Of a stretch of 64,000 bases of DNA, positions 46,013-56,251 are shown in pieces. This DNA comes from Erythrobacter oryzae. Its GTDB lineage: Bacteria; Pseudomonadota; Alphaproteobacteria; Sphingomonadales; Sphingomonadaceae. How positions within the stretch are numbered: the first letter of the stretch is position 1; each line of letters begins with the position of its first letter. Under the pieces are notes generated by a model that saw only the letters and a program-made list of their open reading frames with translations, had not been told where the DNA came from and made no database searches. The stretch lies in NCBI RefSeq assembly GCF_030271515.1, contig NZ_JASCXI010000001.1:62001-126000 (forward strand), written 5' to 3'. Position numbers and translations under genes: made by a program.

Positions 46013-46541
46013 CATCCTGACCCTGCTCGCCGGCGGTGCCGAGGGCGCGCACCACGCCGAACCCAGCGTCTTCGGGCTCGACACCTACCAGTGGGTCGCG
46101 CTGGCGATGGCGGTGCTGATCGGCGTGTTCCTGTGGAAGAAGGTCCCCGGCGTGATCACCGGCGGGCTCGACGCCAAGATCGCCGCGATCCGCGCCGCGC
46201 TCGATGAAGCCAAGACCCTGCGCGCCGAGGCCGAGGCCCTGCGCGCCGAGTATGCCGCCAAGATCGCGGGCGCCGAGAAGGACGCCGAGGCGATGCTCGC
46301 AGGCGCCCGTCAGGAGGCCGACGCGATCCTCGCCAAGGCCGAGGCCGACAGCGAAGTGATGGTCGCCCGCCGCCAGAAGATGGCCGAAGACAAGATCGCC
46401 GCTGCCGAGCGCGCCGCGATCGCCGAGGTCAAGGCCCGCGCGGTCACCGCCGCTGCTGCCGCGTCGAAGGCGCTGATCGCCAAGGCGCATGACGGCGCGG
46501 CCGACAAGAAGCTCGCCGACGAGGTGATTGCCTCGCTCTGA
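46005..46541 (+). CDS. atpF: F0F1 ATP synthase subunit b
   Basis: This 178-residue stator stalk subunit has a hydrophobic segment (YQWVALAMAVLIGVFLWKKVP, about residues 28-48). A Lys/Glu/Ala coiled coil runs through to the C-terminus. It overlaps atpF' by 8 bases. A UUCG-capped terminator follows, ending the F0 operon. The F1 genes (atpHAGDC) are not in the window, as expected from the split arrangement in this group. Confidence 0.95.
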   Translation: MADILTLLAGGAEGAHHAEPSVFGLDTYQWVALAMAVLIGVFLWKKVPGVITGGLDAKIAAIRAALDEAKTLRAEAEALRAEYAAKIAGAEKDAEAMLAGARQEADAILAKAEADSEVMVARRQKMAEDKIAAAERAAIAEVKARAVTAAAAASKALIAKAHDGAADKKLADEVIASL

Positions 46542-46567
46542 GCGGTGCCAGCCGACGAATATCGCAG

Positions 46568-46593
46568 GGGCGGTCCTTCGGGGCCGCCCTTTT
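46568..46593 (+). terminator. Intrinsic terminator of the F0 operon
   Basis: GGGCGGTCC (46568-46576) pairs with GGGCCGCCC (46581-46589; one G-U pair) across a TTCG tetraloop and runs into T4. It lies 26 bases after the atpF stop. The UUCG loop makes the hairpin exceptionally stable. Confidence 0.85.
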
Positions 46594-46603
46594 CGCTTGC
46601 GCC

Positions 46604-47584
46604 TTACGCGCCCGGCACGAACACCACTTTGCCCACCAGTTCGCGCCGCGCCATCGCCTCTAGCCCCTCGCGCCAGCGCGAGAGGGGGAGGGTGCGGTCG
46701 ATCGCGGGGCTGATCGCGCCCGCTTCGGCGAGGCGGGCGATGGCGCGGGTGATCGCCGCGCCCCGCTCGGGGAAGCGGCGGGCATATTCTCCGGCGCGCA
46801 GGCCGATGATGCTGAAGCCCTTGATCAGCGGGATGTTGGTCGAGACCTCCGCGATCCGCCCGCTGGTGAAGCCGACCACCACCAGCTTGCCGCCGAAAGC
46901 GACGCAGCGCGTCGATTCGTCGAACACGTCGCCGCCCACGGGGTCGAACACGATGTCGGCGAGTGCTCCGCCTGTGAGCTGCGCGACCTCCTCGCGGAAG
47001 CGCCCCTCGGACGTGATCACGGCCTCGGGGCGGGCGAGGGCGGCGATCCTTTCGGCCTTGGCGGGCGAGCCGGTGGTGGCGATCACCCGCGCCCCCAGCG
47101 CCCGCGCCAGGTCGCAGGCGGCAAGCCCCACCCCGCCGCTCGCGCCGTGGACCAGCACCCACTGGCCCTCCTCGAGGCCGCCCAGCTCGACCAGCCCGGT
47201 GAATGCGGTCGAATAGGCAGCGCCCATCGCGGCGGCAGCAGCGAAGTCCATTCCTGCTGGCATGGCGGAGAGCTTGCCGGCAGGCACGCAGGCAATCTCG
47301 GCGAAGGCCCCGGTCTTGTTGCCGCCCATGACCTTGTGGCCGGGCGCGAATCCGCTGGCTGGGTCCGCTTCCAGCACTTCGCCCGCGAATTCGAGGCCGC
47401 TGGTGAAGGGGACCTCGGGCTTGAACTGGTAGCCTCCCTGCGTCATCAGCAGGTCGGGGAAGTTGAGCGAGGCCGCGGCCACCCGCACCTTCACCTCACC
47501 CGCACCGCGTTCCGGCTCGGCCACATCGGCGAGCGCCACGCCCGACAGGTCGTCCGAGAGATGCTCGACCCTGAGGGCCTGCAT
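46604..47584 (-). CDS. NADPH:quinone oxidoreductase (zinc-independent MDR family)
   Basis: This 326-residue MDR-fold enzyme has the GroES-like N-terminal domain (AASLNFPDLLMTQGGYQFKPEVPFTSGLEFAG). Its Rossmann domain has HGASGGVGLAACDLARALGARVIATTGS and DPVGGDVFDES. It lacks the zinc-binding Cys/His set of alcohol dehydrogenases, so it is of the quinone oxidoreductase type. The likely role is one- or two-electron reduction of quinones or enals with NADPH. ATG 47584. It is 3 bases downstream of gloB on the same strand, suggesting a shared detoxification transcript. Confidence 0.9.
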   Translation of the reverse strand: MQALRVEHLSDDLSGVALADVAEPERGAGEVKVRVAAASLNFPDLLMTQGGYQFKPEVPFTSGLEFAGEVLEADPASGFAPGHKVMGGNKTGAFAEIACVPAGKLSAMPAGMDFAAAAAMGAAYSTAFTGLVELGGLEEGQWVLVHGASGGVGLAACDLARALGARVIATTGSPAKAERIAALARPEAVITSEGRFREEVAQLTGGALADIVFDPVGGDVFDESTRCVAFGGKLVVVGFTSGRIAEVSTNIPLIKGFSIIGLRAGEYARRFPERGAAITRAIARLAEAGAISPAIDRTLPLSRWREGLEAMARRELVGKVVFVPGA

Positions 47585-47587
47585 GGC

Positions 47588-48343
47588 TCAGAAGCTGTCC
47601 TTGGCGGCGCGCAGGGCCGCGAAGGTCTCGGCCGGGGTGCCGCCGCCCCAGTTCGCCATCAGCGCAGGATCGTCGGCGCGCAGGAAGGGGTTCGTGGCGA
47701 GCTCGCGGCGCAGGGTGGTGGGGACGGTCCATTCGCCCTTGGCGCGCTTGGCCGCGATCTCGTCTGCGTAGTCCTGGAGCGCGAGGTTTTCAGGATCGGC
47801 GTGGAGCGCGAACCGCGCGTTCGATGCGGTGTATTCGTGCGCGCAGTAGAGCAGGGTCTCGGGCGGCAGGGCCTTGATGCGGCTGAGGCTGTCCCAGAAT
47901 TGCTGCGGCGCACCCTCAAACATCCGCCCGCAGCCCAGCGCGAAGACCGAATCGCCGACGAAGGCGATGCCGGCCTCGGGCAGGTGGAAGGCGATATGGC
48001 CGTTGGTGTGGCCCGAGACGTCGATCACATGGGCCTCGGTCTCGCCGATCGTCACCACATCGCCGTGGGCGACGGTGGTATCGAGCGGGAACTTGCCCGC
48101 GACCTCCGCCGGCCCGGTGATTGTGCAGCCGGTCGCCTCCTGGATCGCGGCATTGCCGCCCGCATGATCGGGGTGCCAGTGGGTGTTCCAGATCTGGGTG
48201 ATCGTCCAGCCCTTCAGCTCCGCCTCAAGCAGGTAGGCCTTGGCGTCGGGCGTATCGATGGCGACGGTTTCGTGGCTCTCGGTATCGTGGACGAGATAGC
48301 CGTAATTGTCGCTAAGGCAGGGGAACTGGTGAACGTGGATCAT
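47588..48343 (-). CDS. gloB: Hydroxyacylglutathione hydrolase (glyoxalase II)
   Basis: GloB hydrolyses S-lactoylglutathione to lactate and glutathione, completing methylglyoxal detoxification. The 251-residue product has the metallo-beta-lactamase motif THWHPDH (residues 54-60), the His in VSGHTNGHIAFHLP, the bridging Asp in FVGDSVFALGCGRMFEG, and YCAHEYTASNARFA, the C-terminal glutathione region. It is followed after 3 bases by a quinone oxidoreductase. Confidence 0.96.
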   Translation of the reverse strand: MIHVHQFPCLSDNYGYLVHDTESHETVAIDTPDAKAYLLEAELKGWTITQIWNTHWHPDHAGGNAAIQEATGCTITGPAEVAGKFPLDTTVAHGDVVTIGETEAHVIDVSGHTNGHIAFHLPEAGIAFVGDSVFALGCGRMFEGAPQQFWDSLSRIKALPPETLLYCAHEYTASNARFALHADPENLALQDYADEIAAKRAKGEWTVPTTLRRELATNPFLRADDPALMANWGGGTPAETFAALRAAKDSF

Positions 48344-48378
48344 GGGGACGGGTTTACGCCTCCGATCCCCAATAGGAA

Positions 48379-48410
48379 AGGCCCGCCTGCTCAGGTGAGC
48401 AGGCGGGCCT
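48379..48410 (-). terminator. Terminator after rpsA
   Basis: A 14-bp stem (48379-48392 with 48397-48410) has a 4-base loop and lies between the rpsA stop and the gloB start. On the minus strand it runs into TTCC, a weak T run. Its strength and position fit termination of rpsA. Confidence 0.6.
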
Positions 48411-48466
48411 CAATTCCAACTCGGATCAACCGAAGGCGCCCGCCCGGAGGGGCGAGCGCGCTCCAA

Positions 48467-50173
<1,707 letters not shown>

Positions 50174-50401
50174 AGTGACGTAACGTCCTGTTTCGTTGTG
50201 CTACCGGCCACCGGTTTTTCCGGGGTCTTTCTCCGCTTCCCGTGCACCATTGCGCGGGCTGGCGGGGCAAGAGGCAGACTTCTCCGCAAGGCCCCATGCC
50301 TGTGCGAAGGTTCCTTACAACCAGCGATGATTGGGCAGAACGGAGGCGCGCCTAGGCGAGGAATGCGCAAAATGCAAGGAAAATGGCGGGACGGGGGCTA
50401 G

Positions 50402-51352
50402 CTATCGGCCCCTGTAGAGCATCGCCACGTCGCAGCGTTCGTAGCGAGCCCCGTAGTCTGCCATGATCTGCGCGTCGTGGACGAAGCCGACCTTTTCATA
50501 GAGATGGATCGCCGCCTCGCAGATGTGGTTGGTCAGGAGATAGAGCTTGGTCGCACCAATCGTTTGCGCGCGCGCGATCACCGCCTCAAGCAGGAACTCC
50601 CCGGCCTTGAGCCCACGCGCCGTTTCGCGCACGCCCATCTTGGTCAGCTCAAACGACCCCGGCCCGGTCTTCTGCAAGGCACATGTGCCCACCACCCCGA
50701 GACCGGGCGCTTCGACGAAGAGGATGCACCCGCCAGGGTCGACAATTCGCGCGCGGGGGTTCTCCAGCACCTCGCGGTCGGTCGGTTCCAGCCGGAACAT
50801 CGCCTCGATCCATTCGGCGTTGATGTCGTGGAAGTGATGGGCGAGGCTATCGGAGAACTCGTGCAGCGTGAGCGGGCCCGGATCCTGCGCCGCCGCGCGT
50901 TCGGCAATCGATGCTTCGGCCAATGCAGCTTCGATCCGCGTCAGCTGGCGAAGGAAGTCGCTGTCCAGCTGCGCGAGAATTTGCTGCGCTGCCATCCCTA
51001 CACGCGGCCACACCTCGCTGGCGATAATGCCCACGGCATCGCGTCCTTTCGGCGACAGCGCCACGCAGCGCGACCGCTGGTCCTCGCCTTTGGTGTCAGT
51101 CACCATGCCCAAGCTTCGCAGCTGCCCGAGCGCGCGAGTGACGCCCGGTTGGCTTGTGCCGCAGGTCTCGGCCAACTGTCCCACCGCCATCGGCCCGGTA
51201 CGAAGCGCCGCAAGGATTGCCATCTGGCCGGGCTGTAACGGCAATCCCGTCCCGGCGATCACAGTCGCTGCACTTGCCTGCATCTGCTCACCCAGACGCT
51301 TCAACCTGCTGCCGAGGAAGGCGGGGCCCATCTGGGCGACGACATCTGCCAT
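50402..51352 (-). CDS. MarR-type regulator fused to GNAT acetyltransferase
   Basis: This 316-residue two-domain protein carries a winged-helix MarR domain (about residues 20-145): AILAALRTGPMAVGQLAET, then the recognition helix SQPGVTRALGQLRSLGMV, then wing DTKGEDQRSRCVALSPKGRD. A C-terminal GNAT domain follows (about 170-316), with FELTKMGVRETARGLKAGEFLLEAVI and YEKVGF. Such fusions combine a transcription switch with an acetyltransferase; the ligand and target are unknown. A palindromic operator lies 21 bases upstream of its start, suggesting autoregulation. It interrupts the cmk-rpsA order. Confidence 0.9.
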   Translation of the reverse strand: MADVVAQMGPAFLGSRLKRLGEQMQASAATVIAGTGLPLQPGQMAILAALRTGPMAVGQLAETCGTSQPGVTRALGQLRSLGMVTDTKGEDQRSRCVALSPKGRDAVGIIASEVWPRVGMAAQQILAQLDSDFLRQLTRIEAALAEASIAERAAAQDPGPLTLHEFSDSLAHHFHDINAEWIEAMFRLEPTDREVLENPRARIVDPGGCILFVEAPGLGVVGTCALQKTGPGSFELTKMGVRETARGLKAGEFLLEAVIARAQTIGATKLYLLTNHICEAAIHLYEKVGFVHDAQIMADYGARYERCDVAMLYRGR

Positions 51353-51361
51353 GATGCTCTC

Positions 51362-51388
51362 TATAACGCGATATATAACGCGTTATAG
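51362..51388 (-). promoter_or_regulatory. Palindromic MarR-type operator
   Basis: The 14-base perfect palindrome TATAACGCGTTATA (51374-51387) is preceded by another TATAACGCG (51362-51370), giving two direct half-sites 12 bases apart. It is AT-rich amid 67% GC and lies just upstream of the MarR-GNAT start at 51352. It is therefore a good autoregulatory operator. Confidence 0.75.
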
Positions 51389-51425
51389 AAGGCGCTCTAT
51401 CCCTGCGCAAGCCGCCAGATGCAGA

Positions 51426-52046
51426 TCAGGGTCGATGGCCTTCCACAGTCTTGATTGCGGCCTCAATGGCAGCGTCACGACCGAGAAGGGTGGTGTCGAG
51501 CACCACGGCATCGGCAGCGGCCATCAGCGGCGCGTCCTTGCGGCCCGTGTCGCGCACGTCGCGGGCAGCAATGTCGGCTTCGATGGCCGCAAGCTCCACC
51601 GCGATCCCGCGCGATTGCATCTCCAGCCAGCGACGCCGCGCGCGCTCCGCCACGGAGGCGGTGACGAACAGCTTCACCTGCGCCTCGGGCGCGATCACCG
51701 TGCCGATGTCGCGCCCGTCGAGCACCGCGCCGCCCTCTTGCAGCGCAAAGGCGCGCTGGCGTTCGAACAGCGCGCGGCGCACATCGGGGTGGACCGAGAC
51801 GCGGCTCGCATAGCCGCCCACCTCTTCGGAGCGCAGGAATTCGTCCTCCAGCATCGCCTCGGGGAAGTCACAGGCGGCGAGCGCCGCGTGCGGATCGTCG
51901 GGATTGCCCCCCGCCAGCATCACCTGCCGCCCGACTGCGCGGTAGAGCAGCCCGGTATCGAGATGCGGCAGCCCGAAATGGCCTGCGAGCGCCTTGGCAA
52001 TGGTGCCCTTGCCGCTCGCGGTGGGGCCGTCGACTGCGATGATCAT
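51426..52046 (-). CDS. cmk: Cytidylate kinase
   Basis: Cmk phosphorylates CMP and dCMP. The 206-residue protein has P-loop GPTASGKGT (residues 7-15), DTGLLYRAVGRQV, LDGRDIGTVIAPEA and the Lid region RARRRWLEMQ. Its C-terminal part has RDxRDTxRxxAPL. ATG at 52046. In many proteobacteria cmk sits between aroA and rpsA; here both borders have acquired other genes. Confidence 0.96.
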   Translation of the reverse strand: MIIAVDGPTASGKGTIAKALAGHFGLPHLDTGLLYRAVGRQVMLAGGNPDDPHAALAACDFPEAMLEDEFLRSEEVGGYASRVSVHPDVRRALFERQRAFALQEGGAVLDGRDIGTVIAPEAQVKLFVTASVAERARRRWLEMQSRGIAVELAAIEADIAARDVRDTGRKDAPLMAAADAVVLDTTLLGRDAAIEAAIKTVEGHRP

Positions 52047-52159
52047 GGCCGAGCGCCGTGGCAGCGCGGACGGCGCTTGGCAAGCGTCGGGGCGCGCGGT
52101 TTACCCCTCCTTCACCGCGGGCGGACTATTGCGGTGCGGCGCTACAGGAGGGCCGGGCG

Positions 52160-52693
52160 ATGCGCTGGGTGATGGGGCTGATCATTGCTGCGGGGGCGCT
52201 CGGCGGGGCATGGCCGGCGGCAAGGCTGCTGTGGGACATGGAGACGGGCGCTGCGCCTTTCACCGCGACCAATGCCGACGGCTCGGTGCAGCAGGCCGAG
52301 ATCGGGCCCAAAAGCTTCTGGCCGCAATGGGCGCTCCGGCCCGAGGGTGCAGGCCTCACAGTGCGGGCCCATTTCGGTCCCGGTGCCGGCCAGCCGGAGA
52401 CGGGCTATGCCGAGCTCGGCGGCTTCGAGGATGCGGCAGCATTGCAGGCGGCCTATGCCGCAAGGCTCGCGGCGGCGGGGTGGGAAGTGCGCCCGATGCA
52501 CCTCGATGTCCCGCTCCCCGAAGTCCCGCCGCGCAGCGCTCGCCTGTGCCAGGTGATGGCGCGCAAGGACGGCAACACCCTGATGCTTTCGGTTACCACC
52601 GACATGCAGGGCCTCAGCCGCCTGCACTGGACGAAGGGCGCGATGCCGCCGACGATGGGCGCGCAGCCGGGGCTCTGCCAAAAGGCTCAGTGA
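52160..52693 (+). CDS. Membrane-anchored or secreted protein of unknown function
   Basis: This 177-residue protein has an N-terminal hydrophobic segment (VMGLIIAAGALGGAWPAARLLW, about residues 4-25). A soluble domain follows with WALRPEGAGLTVRAHF, ETGYAELGGFEDAAALQAAYAA and the C-terminal LSVTTDMQGLSRLHWTKG. Two Cys (RLCQVM and PGLCQKAQ) may pair. GGAGGG upstream of the ATG at 52160 supports the start. No family is recognised. It is divergent from cmk and overlaps the convergent hydrolase by 7 bases, lying opposite in strand between cmk and the aroA group. Confidence 0.75.
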   Translation: MRWVMGLIIAAGALGGAWPAARLLWDMETGAAPFTATNADGSVQQAEIGPKSFWPQWALRPEGAGLTVRAHFGPGAGQPETGYAELGGFEDAAALQAAYAARLAAAGWEVRPMHLDVPLPEVPPRSARLCQVMARKDGNTLMLSVTTDMQGLSRLHWTKGAMPPTMGAQPGLCQKAQ

Positions 52694-53703
52694 CCGGGCG
52701 CGGCGGCGTCCTTGCGGTTCATCCAGTCACGGAAGATCGCCTCGGCGACCTCGGGGCGCTCGGCGATGAAGGCGTGGCTGCCGCCGGGGACGACCGCGAG
52801 TTCCGCTCCCGGCGTGAGCGCGAGGAAATCCTGCACCGTGTCGATCCGCGCCTCGTCATACTGGCCGATGACGAACATCACCTTGGCTCCATCCACCCGC
52901 GCCAGCAGGCCCGAAACGTCATAGCCCGCAAGCGAGCCCGAGGCGCGGAATTCGGTCGGGCCCCACATCGTGTTGTAGAGTTCCGGGTTGAACCCCTTGC
53001 CGCCATAGCGCTGGCGATAGGCGAGCATCACGGAAGTCGGCGCGGGGCGGTCGGGGCGGCCGTTATAGGCGTCGTAGAAGGCGGCGGTGGCGGGCTCGCA
53101 GACCTCGATGGCGGGCGGGGTCGGGCCCTCGCAGGCGCGGATCGTTGCGGCGACATCGTCGGGCAGGTCGCGGATCAGCAGGTTGGTGCCGGTGATCCAG
53201 TGCGAGGTGGAGAGGAAGGTGCCGCTCAGCACCGCCGAGGCGGTGTGCTCGGGATAGGCAGCGGCATATTCCAGGGCGAGGGCCGAGCCCCAGGAATGGC
53301 CGATCACATGCCAGCGCTCGACCCCCAGCGCCTTGCGGATCGCCTCGAGCTCGGCGACGAAGCGCGCAGGTTTCCAGTTGGCGGGGTCGCCCGGATGGTC
53401 CGACATCCCGCTGTCGAGCTGGTCGTAGAGGATCACCGGGCGCTGGTCGGCAAGGCTCAGCAGGGTGCCGAAACCGAGATGCGTGCCGCCGGGGCCGCCG
53501 TGGATGAGGATGACCGGCGTTTCGCCTTGCCCGATCACGCCATTGACCCGCACCCAGACCTTGCCGCCTTCCACCGCGATACGGTGCTCGGAGGTGGCGA
53601 CCGACCAGTCTGCGGCGGGGTCGGTGGGCAGGGCAGCCGTCTGCGCCTGCGCGGCGAGCGGCAACAGGGCGAGGGCGGCGGCAAAGAGCGGTTTGTGCAT
53701 CAT
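52687..53703 (-). CDS. Exported alpha/beta hydrolase (proline iminopeptidase-like)
   Basis: This 338-residue protein has a signal peptide (about residues 1-23, AAQA). Its alpha/beta hydrolase fold has LIHGGPGGTHLGF (oxyanion), nucleophile Ser in GHSWGSALALEYA, LYDQLDSGMSD and the catalytic His in PGGSHAFI. HGGPGG plus GxSWG is typical of the proline iminopeptidase (S33) group. The substrate is unknown. The ATG at 53703 has GGGAGAA upstream and overlaps the stop of the small membrane gene (ATGA). Confidence 0.88.
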   Translation of the reverse strand: MMHKPLFAAALALLPLAAQAQTAALPTDPAADWSVATSEHRIAVEGGKVWVRVNGVIGQGETPVILIHGGPGGTHLGFGTLLSLADQRPVILYDQLDSGMSDHPGDPANWKPARFVAELEAIRKALGVERWHVIGHSWGSALALEYAAAYPEHTASAVLSGTFLSTSHWITGTNLLIRDLPDDVAATIRACEGPTPPAIEVCEPATAAFYDAYNGRPDRPAPTSVMLAYRQRYGGKGFNPELYNTMWGPTEFRASGSLAGYDVSGLLARVDGAKVMFVIGQYDEARIDTVQDFLALTPGAELAVVPGGSHAFIAERPEVAEAIFRDWMNRKDAAAPGH

Positions 53704-53969
53704 GGCTGTTCTCCCTCGGTATTGCGCCCCCGCCACGCCCGCACCAGTCCGATGATCGCGATCGAGGCCCAGAAGAATTCGAGCACGAGGCTCGCCCAGT
53801 TGGTGTGGTAGATCAGGGACACGGTGAGCAGCGCCGCGCCGAGAAGGTTGGTGCCGTGGAGGAGGAAGGGGTTGGTCGCCTTGGCGAGCGTCAGATAGGC
53901 ATAGGCGCCGATGATACAGGCGGTGCCGCAAAGGCCGATGATGCTCGGCCAGTCGAGCGGGGTGTTCAC
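53700..53969 (-). CDS. CBU_0592-like small membrane protein
   Basis: This 89-residue protein has about three hydrophobic segments: IGLCGTACIIGAYAYLTL, LLHGTNLLGAALLTVSLIY and LVLEFFWASIAIIGLV. The motif GAxxxxxAYxxLTxxKxxNPxxxHxxNLxGAxxL fits the CBU_0592-like family, whose function is unknown. It starts with GTG at 53969, overlapping the aroA stop by 4 bases, and overlaps the hydrolase by 4 bases. The three genes form one coupled run. Confidence 0.82.
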   Translation of the reverse strand: MNTPLDWPSIIGLCGTACIIGAYAYLTLAKATNPFLLHGTNLLGAALLTVSLIYHTNWASLVLEFFWASIAIIGLVRAWRGRNTEGEQP

Positions 53970-55285
53970 GCCGCCGCCGCCTCTTCGAGCAGCCCCATGA
54001 AAGTCGGGAAGCTGGTGTTGATAGGGGAGATGTCGTCGACCTCCACGCCGCCCTCGCTGACGAGGCCCGCGACCGCCATGCTCATGGCGATGCGGTGGTC
54101 GAGCAGCGACTTGACGCGGGCATTGTCGGTGCCCCGCAGCGGCTCGCCGCCAGTGCCGTGGATGGTGAGGCCGTCCGCGTGCTCTTCCACCCGCGCGCCC
54201 GCGGCGGTGAGCGCGGCGGCCATCGCGGCGAGGCGGTCGCTTTCCTTGACGCGCAGTTCCTCGAGGCCGGTGGTGCGGGTGGTGCCGCTCGCCAGCGCGG
54301 CGGCGACGAACAGCACCGGGAATTCGTCGATCATGGCGGGCGCGATGTCCGGGTCGACTTCGACGCCGGAGAGTTGGGCGTGGCGGACGCGCAGATCGGC
54401 GACAGGCTCGCCGCCGACTTCGCGGGGGTTCACCTCCTCGATATCCGCGCCCATCTGGCGCAGCACATGGAGCAGCCCGGCGCGGGTCGGGTTGAGGCCG
54501 ACGTTCATGATGGTGAGGTCACTCCGCGGCACCAGCGTCGCGGCGACCATGAAGAAGGCCGCGGAGGAGGGATCGCCGGGGACGGTCACGTCCATCGGAG
54601 CGAGTTCCGCCTCGCCGTGGATGGCGATCACGGTCTCGCCATTCTCCACGCCCACTTCGAGCTTCGCGCCGAAGCCGGTCAGCATCCGCTCGGTGTGGTC
54701 GCGGGTGGGGACGGGTTCGATCACGCGGGTGATGCCGGGGGTGTTGAGGCCGGCGAGCAGCACCGCGCTCTTCACCTGCGCGCTCGCCACGGGGAGGCGG
54801 TAGATGATCGGCACGGCAGGCGAAGCGCCGCGCAGCATCAGCGGGAGAGTGCCGCCTGCGCTGGCCTCGAAGCTGGCGCCCATCTGGCTGAGCGGGTCGA
54901 TCACCCGCTTCATCGGGCGGCCCGACAGGCTGGCGTCGCCCGTGAAGGTGGCGGTGATCGCATGGCTCGCCACAAGGCCCATCAGCAGCCGCGTCGAGGT
55001 GCCCGAATTGCCCATGTCGAGCGCCTGGTTCGGCTCGAGCAGGCTGCCCACGCCGACGCCGTCGACCACCCAGCTGCCATCCTCCTCGCGCGCGATCTGC
55101 GCTCCGAAAGCGCGCATGGCGGCGGCTGTCGCCAGCACGTCCTCGCCCTCGAGCAGCCCGGTGATCCGGCTGCGGCCCACGGCAAGGCCCGCGAACATCA
55201 GCGAACGGTGGCTGATCGACTTGTCGCCGGGAACGCGGATGCTGCCTGTCAGGGGGCCGAGGGGGGCGAAGGTGTGGCTCGTCAT
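53966..55285 (-). CDS. aroA: 3-phosphoshikimate 1-carboxyvinyltransferase (EPSP synthase)
   Basis: AroA makes EPSP for aromatic amino acids. The 439-residue product has GPLTGSIRVPGDKSISHRSLM, LDMGNSGTSTRLLMG, SGRPMKRVIDPLSQMGA, ELRVKESDRLAAMA and DDISPINTSFPTF. The N-terminal GDKSISHR and the Gly-Ala pattern GNSGTSTRL suggest a class II-like enzyme, but the sensitivity class is not claimed. ATG 55285. The downstream genes are coupled by 4-base overlaps. Confidence 0.97.
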   Translation of the reverse strand: MTSHTFAPLGPLTGSIRVPGDKSISHRSLMFAGLAVGRSRITGLLEGEDVLATAAAMRAFGAQIAREEDGSWVVDGVGVGSLLEPNQALDMGNSGTSTRLLMGLVASHAITATFTGDASLSGRPMKRVIDPLSQMGASFEASAGGTLPLMLRGASPAVPIIYRLPVASAQVKSAVLLAGLNTPGITRVIEPVPTRDHTERMLTGFGAKLEVGVENGETVIAIHGEAELAPMDVTVPGDPSSAAFFMVAATLVPRSDLTIMNVGLNPTRAGLLHVLRQMGADIEEVNPREVGGEPVADLRVRHAQLSGVEVDPDIAPAMIDEFPVLFVAAALASGTTRTTGLEELRVKESDRLAAMAAALTAAGARVEEHADGLTIHGTGGEPLRGTDNARVKSLLDHRIAMSMAVAGLVSEGGVEVDDISPINTSFPTFMGLLEEAAAA

Positions 55286-55459
55286 AAGGCCGCGGTCTTT
55301 GACAGCGCCCCGCGCTTCTGGCAAGGCGCGCCGCGCGCCGCGGCCCGGGCTCTTGATAAAGCGCTTGCCGCGCCCAATTTTTGCGCCCAAGCGCCCTACG
55401 ATTTTTGCAGCTTATGTCTCCGCTCCGGCCAAGGGGCGGGTTCGAATTGAGGAATGACA

Positions 55460-55801
55460 ATGGCCAAGCCCGAATGGGGAACCAAGCGTACCTGCCCGAA
55501 GTGCGGCACGCGCTTTTACGATCTCGGCAAGGAAGACCCGGTCTCCTGCATCGAATGCGGCGAGACCTGGACGCCCGAGCCGGTGCTCAAGTCCAAGCAG
55601 CCGATTCCCTTCGAGGAAGCCGAGAAGAAGGTCGATGTCGAAGCCGATGCCGATCTGGGCGGCGACGATGATCTCGGCGATCTCGAGGACATCGAGGACA
55701 TCGACGAGGACGGCGATTCGCCCGACAACGACGTCGACCTCGGCGGTGACGACGATCTCGGCGTTGCCACTTCGGGCGATGACGAAGACGACGAAAGTTG
55801 A
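55460..55801 (+). CDS. FYDLN acid / TIGR02300 family zinc-ribbon protein
   Basis: This 113-residue protein has a zinc ribbon (Cys12, Cys15, Cys30, Cys33) containing the family motif TRFYDLGKEDP, followed by a highly acidic Asp/Glu tail (about residues 50-113, repeated DDDLGD units). The ATG at 55460 is used because GAGG lies 7 bases upstream. Function is unknown. The family is found in alphaproteobacteria, where the acidic tail is variable. It faces aroA across a 174-base divergent gap. Confidence 0.88.
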   Translation: MAKPEWGTKRTCPKCGTRFYDLGKEDPVSCIECGETWTPEPVLKSKQPIPFEEAEKKVDVEADADLGGDDDLGDLEDIEDIDEDGDSPDNDVDLGGDDDLGVATSGDDEDDES

Positions 55802-55809
55802 TTGATTGC

Positions 55810-55833
55810 GGGGCCGCCTCCGCGGCCCCTTCC
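55810..55833 (+). terminator. Intrinsic terminator after the FYDLN gene
   Basis: GGGGCCGC (55810-55817) and GCGGCCCC (55822-55829) form an 8-bp stem with loop CTCC and run into TTCCT. Beyond it, up to tRNA-Ala, lie about 200 bases with no gene; only repeated GGTCGGCCTTGCGGTCGC-type GC-rich stretches are seen. Confidence 0.6.
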
Positions 55834-56042
55834 TCGGTGCTGTTTCAGGCCCTGCGGGCCTGAGCACCTGCGGGCGGCCGGTCGGCCTTGCGGTCGCGGT
55901 GCGACCGAAGCCAGCGCCTCCGGTTCGGTGTTCGGATTTTAGTCCGGGTCGATCAAATTTCACTTGCAAGGGGAGGGCGGCCCTTATAATGGCCGCCTCC
56001 CGCAGACAGGGCACCCGCTCTGCTCTGCATGATGACTGGCTC

Positions 56043-56118
56043 GGGGCCTTAGCTCAGCTGGGAGAGCGCAACACTGGCAGTGTTGAGGTCAGCGGTTCGA
56101 TCCCGCTAGGCTCCACCA
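56043..56118 (+). tRNA. tRNA-Ala (anticodon GGC)
   Basis: The 76-base cloverleaf has acceptor GGGGCCT/AGGCTCC (one G-U), D stem GCTC/GAGC, anticodon stem CAACA/TGTTG with loop CTGGCAG (anticodon GGC, reads GCC/GCU), T stem AGCGG/CCGCT with loop TTCGATC, and encoded CCA. It precedes ffh by about 130 bases. Confidence 0.97.
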
Positions 56119-56251
56119 GTCACCACTGATCAAAGTCGGAGAGTTCGCTCCCCCATGGGGACACCCTTCGCAACGCTGGCCGACGAGGTTTCGTCCGCCG
56201 GCGTTTTTCGCATTTTCCGGGCGTTTCGGCTCCCGGCAGGAGAAGTGAGCG

